A stretch of DNA of 64,000 nt from Vampirovibrio sp. Its GTDB lineage: Bacteria > Cyanobacteriota > Vampirovibrionia > Vampirovibrionales > JAJTHC01. Location of the stretch: NCBI GenBank assembly GCA_024998755.1, contig JACEUU010000002.1, positions 540,045-604,044 of the forward strand, given 5' to 3'. Made by a program: the position numbers and the translations under genes. Shown piece after piece: positions 53,905 to 63,400 of the stretch. Every line of letters begins with the position of its first letter. Positions within the stretch are counted from its first letter, which is position 1. The notes beneath the pieces were generated by a model. The model saw only the letters and a program-made list of their open reading frames with translations, was not told where the DNA came from and searched no databases.

Positions 53905-55785
53905 ATGACACCACCAGCCAACTTTTCAGGCGTACCACAGCAACCGCAGGCGTTACCACCTTATGGGGTTAACCAGCAACAGCAACAACAAGTTCAACAG
54001 CAACCGCAAGTACCGCAACAATTTGGTAATGTGCCAGCTAATTTCCAAGGACAATCGCCTTATAGCAACCCGCCGGCGACTATGATGCGGTCAGGGCGGG
54101 CTTCATTAGAACAACTACAACAGCAGATAGATCAGCTTGAAAACCAACCGCTCCCTGCGGGTGGCAACCCTTTGTTGGCTGGGGCTTTAACTTTAGGGGC
54201 TACAGCGGCAGTTACTACGGGTGTTAGCGAAGGGGCTTACCGTTGGGGGTTAGATACAAAATTAGCCCATGCGAAAAATGGCACAGAAACACCAGCCGAC
54301 CCCTTAACACCTGAGCGGAAAGGTGAGATTAGAGCATCTGTTGAAGCCGAAAAGTTAGAAGCCGTAAACAAAGCGAAGGTGAACAAACATTTTGCCGACC
54401 ATAAAACGACAATAGATGGCATTGTAAGCGACGCTGTAGGTATTGAAGATGCGATAGACAAGCAGACGAAAAAAATTGGGGTTGTAACAAATGGACATAA
54501 CGCCACTTTAGAGGGTTTGGAAGCACAGAAAAATCTGGATTTAGACAAAATTTTGAACCCCAATGCTTCTTATGATGATACGAGAATCCTTACTATTGAT
54601 AAAGATCTTGAAGCACTCAAAAAGGCAACCGCAACGCCACCTGATGGGTTTGACGATTGGGCAGCCAAACTAGAAGCATATAATCAATCTAACAGGAACT
54701 TGGAAGCAAGGCAACTAAAGCTAGGGCAGCCTATCATTGCAGATCTTGAGGCACAGGCTTTTGGCAAAAAGAAAGGAATGTGGCAAAAGGTAAAATTCTG
54801 GGATAGATCAAACTTTCATTCCCCTGGTGAGTCAAAAAGAGGGGACTGGATGAGTCAAGCATCAGCGTGGGCTACAAAACCACCAGAACCTGTCAAAGAT
54901 TTAACTTATTCGTCACCTGCTGACCTTCAAAAATACAGTGACTTTTTGACACACAAAATCAATGAACGACAGTTTATAGAACACTACAATACAACTATAG
55001 CTTCCAAGAGACCAGATTTATTAAGCATTGCGGAAGGGGCACCCCTAACTGAAGATCAAGCTAGCACTTTTGAACTTTGGAAGAAAAAGAACACAAAACT
55101 GCTATTACCTGCTACTGATTTAGATGCTGTTTACAACGCAGATAGCGGAGTTCAAGCATTAACAAAGGAGACAGCACAAAAGAAGCATCAGGCAATTTTA
55201 GCTGAAAAAATGCCTGATGCTAAAAAAGTGGCATTTTCTGAACATCAAGCGAAGGTAGAGCAACAGAATAAAATAGCTAAGCTTGAGGCAGAACACAAAA
55301 TTAAGGTTCAAGCAGCAGAAGCAGCCCATCGAGTTGATTTAGAAGCAGCTAAAGGGAAGTTGGAAATACTCGAAGATATTGAAAAAAAACAACCCAAAGC
55401 ATTAACGGTTGATGAAGCGGCACGCAATAAAAAAATCAATCCAAAACAAGTAGAAGCAGAAGTAAAGGCAAAAATAGAAGCAGAACAAGCCGCTAAACCC
55501 AAGGGAAAAGCCGTACACGCCCCACTAGACTTGAAAGAGGCGGAAGGGTTCGGTAAGGCATGGCAAAATGTGGATGAGCTAAAAACCAAAGGTTTTACAG
55601 AACTGGCAGAACACGCCAAAGGGGCAAGAGGGGCAGGTATGACAGCTGGGCTACTAACCGCCGCTATTGGCACAGGCTTAACCATCCAGCAATTTATGGC
55701 AGCAGGCAAAGCTCAAGAAGCCAGCAACGCTAGAGACGCGAAAATTGCTAAACTTCGTAGACAACTAGAACAACAAGGGGCATAA
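53905..55785 (+). CDS. large coiled-coil protein with two hydrophobic segments, unknown
   Basis: 626 residues. The N-terminal 55 residues are Q- and P-rich low complexity, then TMMRSGRASLEQLQQQIDQL (the MRSG motif shared with the 8.1-kb protein). A hydrophobic segment lies near residues 88-112 (NPLLAGALTLGATAAVTTGV). The middle is charged and helical. A long A/E/K coiled coil covers about 415-530. A second hydrophobic patch near 577-600 (GAGMTAGLLTAAIGTGLTIQ) precedes a final coiled coil. It may be a membrane-associated scaffold. No known family. Confidence 0.65.
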   Translation: MTPPANFSGVPQQPQALPPYGVNQQQQQQVQQQPQVPQQFGNVPANFQGQSPYSNPPATMMRSGRASLEQLQQQIDQLENQPLPAGGNPLLAGALTLGATAAVTTGVSEGAYRWGLDTKLAHAKNGTETPADPLTPERKGEIRASVEAEKLEAVNKAKVNKHFADHKTTIDGIVSDAVGIEDAIDKQTKKIGVVTNGHNATLEGLEAQKNLDLDKILNPNASYDDTRILTIDKDLEALKKATATPPDGFDDWAAKLEAYNQSNRNLEARQLKLGQPIIADLEAQAFGKKKGMWQKVKFWDRSNFHSPGESKRGDWMSQASAWATKPPEPVKDLTYSSPADLQKYSDFLTHKINERQFIEHYNTTIASKRPDLLSIAEGAPLTEDQASTFELWKKKNTKLLLPATDLDAVYNADSGVQALTKETAQKKHQAILAEKMPDAKKVAFSEHQAKVEQQNKIAKLEAEHKIKVQAAEAAHRVDLEAAKGKLEILEDIEKKQPKALTVDEAARNKKINPKQVEAEVKAKIEAEQAAKPKGKAVHAPLDLKEAEGFGKAWQNVDELKTKGFTELAEHAKGARGAGMTAGLLTAAIGTGLTIQQFMAAGKAQEASNARDAKIAKLRRQLEQQGA

Positions 55786-55813
55786 CAGGAATAGTATTTT
55801 AACTACTCTATTT

Positions 55814-55881
55814 TGTAGGGGCAGATTGCATCCGCCCGCTGGAAGATTAATAGAAACAGGTGAATGCAATCCACCCCTACA
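55814..55881. repeat. TGTAGGGG-type palindromic repeat
   Basis: TGTAGGGGCAGATTGCATCC opens it and GCAATCCACCCCTACA closes it. Substitutions are present on both arms, so it is older than the 53693 unit. It lies between two consecutive plus-strand genes. Confidence 0.75.
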
Positions 55882-55908
55882 GGTAATTTAAAAGAAAGCA
55901 TTTAAACT

Positions 55909-56238
55909 ATGATGATTGGAAGCATGGGCATTAGCAGTGCAGGGTTTGGGCAATTAAATACCGCCCAACTGGGCAACACGCAATTTGGCATTCAGCAAGG
56001 GCTAGAACGGCACTATGCGGGAATGAATGCCATTGGCAACTTGGCAATGAACAATCCGCAAGCGTTTGATAATCCGCAGGTGATGGAAAAACTTCAGCAG
56101 GCAGATAAGCAAGCGATGTTGAAGTTGGAACAGGATAAGATATTGGCATCGGTTTATGAAAAGTTGGATGAAGAACAGAAACGCCTGCAAGCCAGCAAAA
56201 AATCCGACCCTCACAACAGCAGAGCCATGCTGGTTTAG
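55909..56238 (+). CDS. small helical protein, unknown
   Basis: 109 residues. A glycine- and asparagine-rich N-terminus (SMGISSAGFGQLNTAQLGNT) and a C-terminal helix (MEKLQQADKQAMLKLEQDKI, then EEQKRLQASKK). It starts with two ATGs, but there is no strong ribosome site. It follows the 626-residue gene by 123 bp, with a palindromic repeat between. No family is recognised. Confidence 0.5.
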   Translation: MMIGSMGISSAGFGQLNTAQLGNTQFGIQQGLERHYAGMNAIGNLAMNNPQAFDNPQVMEKLQQADKQAMLKLEQDKILASVYEKLDEEQKRLQASKKSDPHNSRAMLV

Positions 56239-56252
56239 CCAATACCCATTTA

Positions 56253-56376
56253 ATCCCATTCATAGATTAAATAGCGTCATGTTGAGCGAATGCGAAACAT
56301 CTCCTGTGTTTGTCTAAGGAGATTCTTCACATTCGTTCAGAATGACAAAACACACCATTCAATCTTTGAATAGGTA
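56253..56376. mobile_element. degenerate MITE with a GTCATGTTGAGCG/CAGAATGAC interior
   Basis: The ends ATCCCATTCATAGATTAAAT and, inverted, TACCTATTCAAAGATTGAAT resemble the TACCAATTC family. The interior is a separate palindrome (GTCATGTTGAGCGAATGCG ... CATTCGTTCAGAATGAC), a module common in other bacterial repeats. The flanks no longer match. Confidence 0.6.
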
Positions 56377-56425
56377 TAAACAGTAATTATAGTATTTTGA
56401 ATTATTTTATTTGTTTTTATTTTCT

Positions 56426-56491
56426 GTAGGGGTGCGATTTATCGCATCCGTTCGAGGTTGGGGGGTGGACGTCATAAATGACGCCCCTACA
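56426..56491. repeat. TGTAGGGG-type palindromic repeat
   Basis: TGTAGGGGTGCGATTTATCG opens it and ATAAATGACGCCCCTACA closes it. It stands downstream of the 296-residue minus-strand gene, close to its stop, where it could also act as a 3' hairpin. Confidence 0.7.
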
Positions 56492-56518
56492 AAATAAATT
56501 TTTCAAAAAACTATTATC

Positions 56519-57409
56519 TTACTCTTTTGCAGATGGTTTTACACTATCTGCGGGCACTAATTTAACTGCCACCCCATTGCCTTTTAAGGTAGGGCTTGGC
56601 AGGGTTTTTGCCCCTTTCAACAACACATCTGGGTGCACTTGCTGATACCAGTCTTCAATTGCCCCTTGAACGGCATTCATCACCGTGGCTTTTTCGTCGC
56701 CCAATTTCGGGTTAGCAGGGTACTGCAAATACGGATTCCAGCCCTTGGCTGCTTCTTTGGGTTTAAAATCTGCCGCCGTTCTATCTTGCCCGTAAATGGT
56801 TAAGTCATGCGGTAACTGACCTTCGCCCAATACTAACGCATTTTTAAACGAAAACAACGGGGCTTTAATAATGGGGCGACCGTTTTCTTGGCTATAATCA
56901 ATGGCTAACGGTTCCGGCAGGCCTTCCACTTCTAGGAAATCTCGAACGGAAGCATCGCCTGAGGCGTTTTTGTACATCACCAAATGCGGAAATTTCTTGG
57001 GGTTTTCCTGTACGCTAATACTTTCAAACTTAAACGCATCTTGCCCTTCGGTTTTAATGAATACTTCCAAGGCTTTTTCTTTTGGGTCTTTCAACGTTAA
57101 AATGGTGGGTTTTAAGCCTTCATGCCCTTGGGTCAGAGTCATGTTTGAAATTTTTTTGCCGGTGTTTTCAACCAGCAACCTGCCGTCAGGGGTTTCTGCC
57201 TCTATTTTTTTGGCGTCTTCGTAGGTATCGGGCTTGAGCGATTTTTTAAAGACATCGCCCTCTAGTTTTTTCGGGCTCTGGTGTGCTATAGCAGGTGCTT
57301 CTTCTGTAGTGGTAATGGTTTCAACTTTGGTGGGTTCAGCCATTTTTTTCCGAGGATTGGCGTTGAAGAGGGAAGGAGAAGTTGGTGTGGTGGTTATAGT
57401 CATCATCAT
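56519..57409 (-). CDS. unknown protein
   Basis: 296 residues. A T- and P-rich N-terminus, then LEGDVFKKSLKPDTYEDAKK, which loosely echoes the DTFQ/DSFE motif of its neighbours. The rest appears beta-rich (GRLLVENTGKKISNMTLTQG, ALEVFIKTEGQDAFKFESIS). No signal peptide or membrane segment. The start has tandem ATGs after AAAGGA. Convergent with the small helical gene. No family is recognised. Confidence 0.6.
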   Translation of the reverse strand: MMMTITTTPTSPSLFNANPRKKMAEPTKVETITTTEEAPAIAHQSPKKLEGDVFKKSLKPDTYEDAKKIEAETPDGRLLVENTGKKISNMTLTQGHEGLKPTILTLKDPKEKALEVFIKTEGQDAFKFESISVQENPKKFPHLVMYKNASGDASVRDFLEVEGLPEPLAIDYSQENGRPIIKAPLFSFKNALVLGEGQLPHDLTIYGQDRTAADFKPKEAAKGWNPYLQYPANPKLGDEKATVMNAVQGAIEDWYQQVHPDVLLKGAKTLPSPTLKGNGVAVKLVPADSVKPSAKE

Positions 57410-57550
57410 AAAAAAACGTCCTTTAATTGAGTCTGTTGGAGAGAGAGGGAGTAGGGTAGGGTAGTAGTCAATGGATTAATTAAACCGTAAAACCAGTCAT
57501 ATTACTATAAACTTCTGTAAATATTTTAGTGTGCTAGCTAGATGGACTGA

Positions 57551-57708
57551 TATTCTTTCAAAGTTTAAATATCGTATAATCCTGATTCGGGAGACCACAA
57601 GGGTCTCCCCTACGAAGGCAAAATTTGACAAATTATTGTAGGGGCGAACCCTTGTGGTCGCCCGCCCATGATTTAAAGCCAACACGCTATTCTAACTTTG
57701 AATTGGAT
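57551..57708. mobile_element. 158-bp composite MITE with TGA duplication
   Basis: The left end TATTCTTTCAAAGTTTAAAT and the right end, inverted, ATCCAATTCAAAGTTAGAAT are decayed TACCAATTC-type repeats, flanked by TGA on both sides (57548-57550 and 57709-57711). The interior is a GGGAGACCACAAGGGTCTCC / TGTAGGGGCGAACCC palindrome. It lies in the 440-bp gap between divergent unknown genes; I see nothing else there. Confidence 0.7.
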
Positions 57709-57851
57709 TGAAAATAGAAAACCCCAAAAGAACCCCAAAGGGTTACTTTAGCACGAAATAAAAAATTGCTGGTTTTAAGCTATTGTATAACCAAAAGGCT
57801 CTTTTTTTGAAAAACTTTTTGAGAAAGACCCTACGCTCCGAGGTCAACCTA

Positions 57852-58205
57852 ATGACAGACCGTTTTCAACAGCCCTATTTCGGTAATCAACCACCCACGC
57901 CGATTATACCTGCCACTTTGGGGCAAGAAATGAGTGTAGAACCAGCCATACAGCCTACCAAGCCTGATCAATTTGAGCCTAGGGGTGGTGAAGCCCAAGG
58001 CAAACAACTGAAGAACAAGCAGAACAACCCCGAAAAACCTAAAAAATCCATGATACCGATGGTGCTGTTCAGTGTGGTAGCTTTAACAGCCGCAGGTTTT
58101 GGTATTTGGGCTGTTACGCATAAAGAAGAAGCTGGTAAATTGTTAGATAAAGCAAAAGAAGGCGTTAATAAATTATTCAAAAAAGGAGATGAAGTTACGG
58201 AATAA
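57852..58205 (+). CDS. small single-membrane-span protein, unknown
   Basis: 117 residues from the ATG at 57852, with GAGG about 9 nt upstream (a longer frame from 57783 is not supported). A proline- and glutamine-rich N-terminus with DQFEPRGGEAQ, a basic patch (KNKQNNPEKPKKS), one membrane span (MIPMVLFSVVALTAAGFGIW) and a short charged tail (KLLDKAKEGVNKLF). The layout mirrors in miniature the 19.9-kb protein. No family is recognised. Confidence 0.6.
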   Translation: MTDRFQQPYFGNQPPTPIIPATLGQEMSVEPAIQPTKPDQFEPRGGEAQGKQLKNKQNNPEKPKKSMIPMVLFSVVALTAAGFGIWAVTHKEEAGKLLDKAKEGVNKLFKKGDEVTE

Positions 58206-58333
58206 GGGTGTGCAGGTGGGAGTAGTGAGTGTTTTTTAATAAAATTCAACCAAAAATGCTCAAAAAACAGAACAATACCCCTTGTTTCCACTCTTTTCGG
58301 ATCATAATTACCTAAAAACCATACAAGAATCCA

Positions 58334-59442
58334 CTAAAACCTACCCCCCCTCCTCACCAAAAAACCATACCGACGACAATTATACCCAAATGCCAAGCCC
58401 AAAATCTCCGCAGAAACACGCACTAACCCACGACAAGACACACGAACCTTCTTAAACACCGTCTTCCAACCCGCAAACACATGCTCCACTCTTGCCCTAA
58501 TCTTAGAAACCAACCCATTAAACCGCTTCTGCGAAGCCGTCAACTCAGGCGTTGGTTCATGCTGCTTACCCCGAACACGACGCTTAATAATCCTCGGCTG
58601 TATCCCCAACGCCTTCAAATCCTTCTCCTTACCCACATACCCACTATCCGCACCAACAGTCTGCTCATCGCCCACCAGTACAGGCAGTAAACTCTGACTG
58701 TCATGCACATTGGCACCAGTAACAACCACCTTGCGAATCAACTTGCTTTTATACCAATTCAAAGATTAAATGGCGTGTTTTTGTAGGGGCGTGATTTATT
58801 AGCCCTAGCGGTCTATGCGTTGCATCAGTCCGTCCCACAAGCCCTAAACGGATGCGATAAATCGCACCCCTACATAGAGAAAGCTATACGCTATTCTAAC
58901 TTTGAATTGGTATTAGCATCTACATTAACCGTGGCACTGTAACCAAAGCCTTTGTAGCCATAAGTGGCATCAGGGTCGCTCTGGTCTTCAGGCTTTTTTC
59001 TCTGTTTGCTATTGGCTTTAATAAAGGTGGCATCTACCAAGTTGCCTTCTTTAAGAATGAGGTTGTTCTCTTGGAAGAAGGTGTCTAAGGCTAAGAAAAG
59101 GGCTTCTTGGGCTGGGGTGTTTTGCAGTTCGTGTTGGAAGTTTTCGAGTGTCGTGGCTTCAGGGATGGGGGATTCTAAGGAGAAGCCGAGAAACTTTCGG
59201 AAGGAGAGTCTGTCGTGGCATTGAAATTCGGTTTGTTCATAGGAGAGATTGAACCATATTTTGAGGAGGTTCATTTTGAGCAGTAGTAGGCGTTTGTAGG
59301 GTGGTCTGCCGTTGGGTTTGTGGTGGATGTGTGTTTTGAGGATGGTTTCAAATAGTTGCCATGGTAGGGTTTGGTTCATTTCCTCTAGGAATTTGTGAGT
59401 CGGTGTGGCTTGTTGAATTTGGATGTCGGCAAAGGTAGTCAT
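58334..59442 (-). pseudogene. IS5-type transposase split by a MITE
   Basis: The N-terminal part (58891-59442) has LPWQLFETILKTHIHHKPNG, RPPYKRLLLLKMNLL, FRKFLGFSLESPIPEATTLE and LVDATFIKA (first Asp). The C-terminal part (58334-58762) has KVVVTGANVHDSQ, TVGADSGYVGKEK (second Asp) and RARVEHVFAGWK (Glu). Removing the MITE and one TTA rejoins the frame exactly, VNVDA to KSKLIRK. Apart from the MITE, the gene would be intact, so the insertion is recent. Confidence 0.85.
58752..58912. mobile_element. 161-bp composite MITE inside the IS5-type transposase
   Basis: The ends are TACCAATTCAAAGATTAAAT and, inverted, TACCAATTCAAAGTTAGAAT, with TTA duplicated at 58749-58751 and 58913-58915. The interior is a TTGTAGGGGCGTGATTTATT...CACCCCTACA palindrome. 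Same length as the MITE at 42258. Its left end provides a new stop (NTNSKLE) to the N-terminal transposase fragment. Confidence 0.88.
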
Positions 59443-59510
59443 GGGGGTGGGGTATCCTATGAGAGGTGGAATAATGTCCCTTCTATTTTACCTTGCCCTT
59501 TTTCCGTAAC

Positions 59511-60242
59511 TTCAACTAATTAGTTATTATAATATCCTTAAGTCTATTAAGGAGTATTTAAAATGCAGTGTCCAAAATGTGGTAGTTTAGATAAAGTTAA
59601 AGCAGGGTTCATTGGAGAAAAGTAACGGTATCAATGCAAAAACTGTGCCTGTAAATATACACGTTCAACCCCGAAAGGGCTTGCACCCATCACATGGACG
59701 CTAGCCAACCCAGCTATACACTTCAGGGCTTTCCCTTCGAAAAACTGGTAATTTAATTGGGGTTTCAACGCCTGCTGTACTCAAACAAATTCGTAAAATA
59801 GACACCACTGCTTGTCGGTTAGAGCCACAGAAAACCACTGTTGTTGAGCTCGATGAACTCTGCACGTTTCTTACCGAAAAAAACGCAAAATCTGGGTATG
59901 GGTGGCTGTTTATCGAGAAACAAGGCGAATCTTGGACTGGGAAGTGGGTTGTCGTGGCATTAAAACCTTGAAAAAAATTATGGAAACGGCTTCAGTTATT
60001 CAAGGTTGAAGTTTATTGTGCTGACCATTGGAAAGCCTACAATGACGTGTTGCCTAGTGAAAAATTGGTTCAAAGCAAGGCTGAAACGTATACAGCAGAA
60101 CAGACTTGGAGCGATTTGCGACATTGGTTTGCTCGGTTTAAACGACGAGGTAAAGTCGTCTCTCGGTGTTTGGGTGATTTGATTCATGCCATAGCAATTT
60201 ACTTTCACCGAGTTAATTTAAGATATAGCTAATTGGTTAAAA
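59511..60242 (+). mobile_element. IS1-like element, copy 3
   Basis: Near identical to copies 1 and 2, with the left inverted repeat slightly altered (TTCAACTAATTAG). The sequence after its right end (AACTTCTCCAAAATTTAATAA) matches that after copy 2, so these two may come from one ancestral copy or the element may extend further there. It lies between the IS5-type relic and a small gene downstream of ileS. Confidence 0.72.
59563..60232 (+). pseudogene. IS1-like transposase, copy 3
   Basis: TAA after 20 codons (59623-59625), as in the other copies, and the same slippery A_AAA_AAC at 59878-59884. This copy has one extra A in a run near 59971 (TTGAAAAAAATTATGG), which breaks the InsB frame again, leaving only the last 61 codons open from 60047. 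It is the most degraded of the three. Confidence 0.7.
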
Positions 60243-60254
60243 CTTCTCCAAAAT

Positions 60255-60452
60255 TTAATAAGGGGTAATAACAAATTCTTGGGTGCAATAATAGTCTTTA
60301 CAGTGTCCAGCACGGGTTGATGTTTGAACGGTTCCAGTTTTAATGGAAAGTGTTTCTCCGCCTGAATAAAGCAGTGCATGAGTAGCCAACCCACTGCTAA
60401 GGCAAAACAACAGTAGAAACCCTAAAAGATTAATCAAGAGACGCTTTGTCAT
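60255..60452 (-). CDS. small secreted or membrane protein, unknown
   Basis: 65 residues. A signal-like segment (KRLLINLLGFLLLFCLSSGLA) followed by a short domain with two cysteines (GHCKDYYCTQEF). The ATG at 60450-60452 has AGGAG about 9-10 nt upstream. It follows ileS by 32 bp and probably shares its transcript. Its 3' end abuts IS1-like copy 3, and the sequence AAATTTAATAAGGGG at its end suggests the original C-terminus could have been affected by the insertion. Confidence 0.55.
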   Translation of the reverse strand: MTKRLLINLLGFLLLFCLSSGLATHALLYSGGETLSIKTGTVQTSTRAGHCKDYYCTQEFVITPY

Positions 60453-60484
60453 TGAGTCTTTTCTCCTTTTTGTTAAAACGATTT

Positions 60485-63400
60485 TTACACTGCCTGATGG
60501 CAACGGTGGCAAATAGTGGGGTGGTCTGCAAATTGACCAACGGTTTCGCAATACTGCCAGCAACGGTCGCATTTTTTGCCCGCCGCTTGCACTGCAAATA
60601 CTCTGTATTCACCCTCCACTTCCTGTTCTGCCAACACCGCATACCGCCCAAATACTGCCTTGGGGTCAGCATCCTGCTGTAAATGCACCTGCGAAACCAA
60701 GAACAGCGTTTCCAATTCGGCTTCTTGCATACCCGACAGAAAATCCCAATCCGCCGAAAGAGGCTGAATAATAATAGCCGCTTCCAAGGCACTACCAATT
60801 AAATCTTTTGAGCGAGCATCTTCCAACGCCACATTGACGGTTTCACGCAACGAAAGCAAGGCTTCAAACGCTTTAGCATCCGCTTCAGCAAGCTTCCACT
60901 GGGTAGGAATTTCAGGCCAAGGTGCCATTAAAATGGAAACAGGCGGTTTTTCAAAGCCAAAATTCGGACGTTGATTTTCTGGCCAATGAGACCATAAATC
61001 TTCAGCCAAGTGGGGCATCACAGGAATAATTAATCGGCTTAGTACCAACAACACTTCATAAAGTACCGTCTGCACACCTAACCGAACCGTATCTGTTTTG
61101 GCATTGCAATACAAAATATCTTTGACAATATCAAAATACAGGCTGGAAAGTTCTACCACACAAAGATTTTGCACCAACTGGTAAAATTTGTGAAATTCAT
61201 AAGCTGCAAAGGCTTGCGTAATTTTTTCCGAAACCAACGCCACCCTATGCAGTACATATTTATCTAACGATGAAAGCGTCTCATAAGGCACGGCATCCCT
61301 AGCGGGGGTGAAGCCAGCCAAGTTGCCCAATAAAAACCGAAGGGTATTGCGAATTTTCCGATAAATATCCGCCAGTTGCTTCAACGCACCCTTACCAATT
61401 CGCACGTCATTGGTGAAATCAACACTGGCAACCCACAACCGAAGCACATCCGCCCCGTATTCCTTCATCACCGTGTTAGGGTCTACCACGTTGCCCAAAC
61501 TTTTAGACATTTTTCGACCGTTTTCATCCAGCACAAAGCCATGGGTTAAAACCGCCTTGTATGGGGCTTTTTCATTGAGCATTACACTGGTTAGCAACGA
61601 AGATTGAAACCAGCCACGGTGCTGGTCGCTACCTTCCAAGTAAAGTTCTGCTGGTAAATCACCCAGCAGTTCCTTACGGGCTTCTACCACGGTGGTGTGG
61701 GTAACGCCCGAATCAAACCAAACGTCCATCACGTCTTCTTCTTTGCGTAAAGTATCCAGAGGATGAGCCAACAGCGGGGCTAAAGCCTGTTCCAACTGCT
61801 GAACAGAAAAGCCTGTTTTTTGTCTAGCAGGTAACGTTTCCCAAGTAGGCAAAATAGCTTGAAGCCGAGGAATCAGCGTTTCAGGGGTTGGGTATTTCAC
61901 CCAAGCATCGCTGGTTTCTTCCCGAAACAGTTGAGCCACTAACGCCGTAATTTCAGGGGTTAAATGCGTTTGCCCATCTGGCGTGTAAAACGCAGGAATA
62001 GGCACACCCCACAAGCGTTGTCTGCTAATACACCATTCCGCCCTGTTAGCCACCATGGTGCTAATGCGGGTTTGCCCTCGTTCAGGAATCCACTGGACAG
62101 TTTTAATTTCTTGCAAGGCTGTTTCACGAAACGCATTGACGTTAATAAACCATTGTTCCGTCGCACGAAAAATAACAGGCGTTTTAGCTCGCCAACTATG
62201 CGGGTAGCTATGCGTGAACAAATAATGATGCACTAAAGCATTTTGAGCCTTGAGGATATCTAAAATGACCCAATTGGCTTTTTCATAAAATTGCCCTTGA
62301 ACGGCTTCTGGCACGAACGGTTCTACCATGAAAACGCCTCGACCATCAATAGGCGAAAGAATAGGCAATGGAGCGTGTTGCAAGTGTTCCCGATTCAACG
62401 ATTGGACGGCTTGAAAGTCATCAGGTCCATGCCCAGGGGCAATGTGAACAATCCCCGTACCGGCATCTAACGTAACAAATAAGGCGTTTAATACAACAGA
62501 TTTTTTCCCTTCAGTAAAGGGATGATTCGCCTGCAAACCAGCCAAATCTGTGCCTTTTAGTGTGCCTAATTTAATGGGCGATCTTTCCTGCTTCAGTAAG
62601 TTTTCAACGGGCTCTAGCCTATCGGTTGCCACAACAATCTTCCCAAAGGCTTCGGTTTGAAGCACGGTGTATTCAAACGCAGGATGCACGGCTAACGCCA
62701 CGTTAGAAGGCAAAGTCCATGGGGTGGTTGTCCAAATAAGGATAGACGCATCGGTTAATAGCGTAGATTGTTCGGGTGAAAGTGGGTTGCCATAGGCTTT
62801 TTCAAGCGTTTTCAGCGGAAACAACACATGAATACTATGGCTTTCAACATCGGCATATTCAATTTCAGCTTCCGCCATGGCAGATTCTGAAACGGGGCAC
62901 CAATGCACGGGTTTTAAGCCTTTATAAACGTAGCCTTTTTTAACCATTTCAGCGAATAGTTCAATTTGGCGGGCTTCAAAATCGGCATCAATGGTTAAAT
63001 AAGGGCTTTCCCAATGCCCTGAAATACCTAAGCGTTTGAAGTTGGTTTCTTGCCCTTTGAGATTGCCATGGGCGAAGGCTCTGCATTTTTCACGCAATTC
63101 TAGTGGAGAAACCGCTTTTCTGCCGCCTTTAATTTTCTTTTCAACGGCGGCTTCAATGGGCAGACCATGCCCATCGTACCCAGGAACGTAAGGCGTGTAG
63201 AAGCCTTGCAGGTTTTTGAAGCGAATGACAATATCTTTTAAAATTTTGTTGAGGGCTGTGCCAATATGAATGTTTTCTGAAGACAGGTACGGCGGTCCAT
63301 CATGCAAAATGAATTTTTTAGAGATGCTGCGTTGGGCTAGCACTTGTTTGTAAACGTCGTGTTCTTCCCAGAATGCTTGAATTTCAGGTTCACGCACTGT

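Noticed and set aside
41171-58890. possible CRISPR array from repeated TGTAGGGG units
   Set aside because: The units are palindromic, scattered kilobases apart and have no regular spacers or cas genes.
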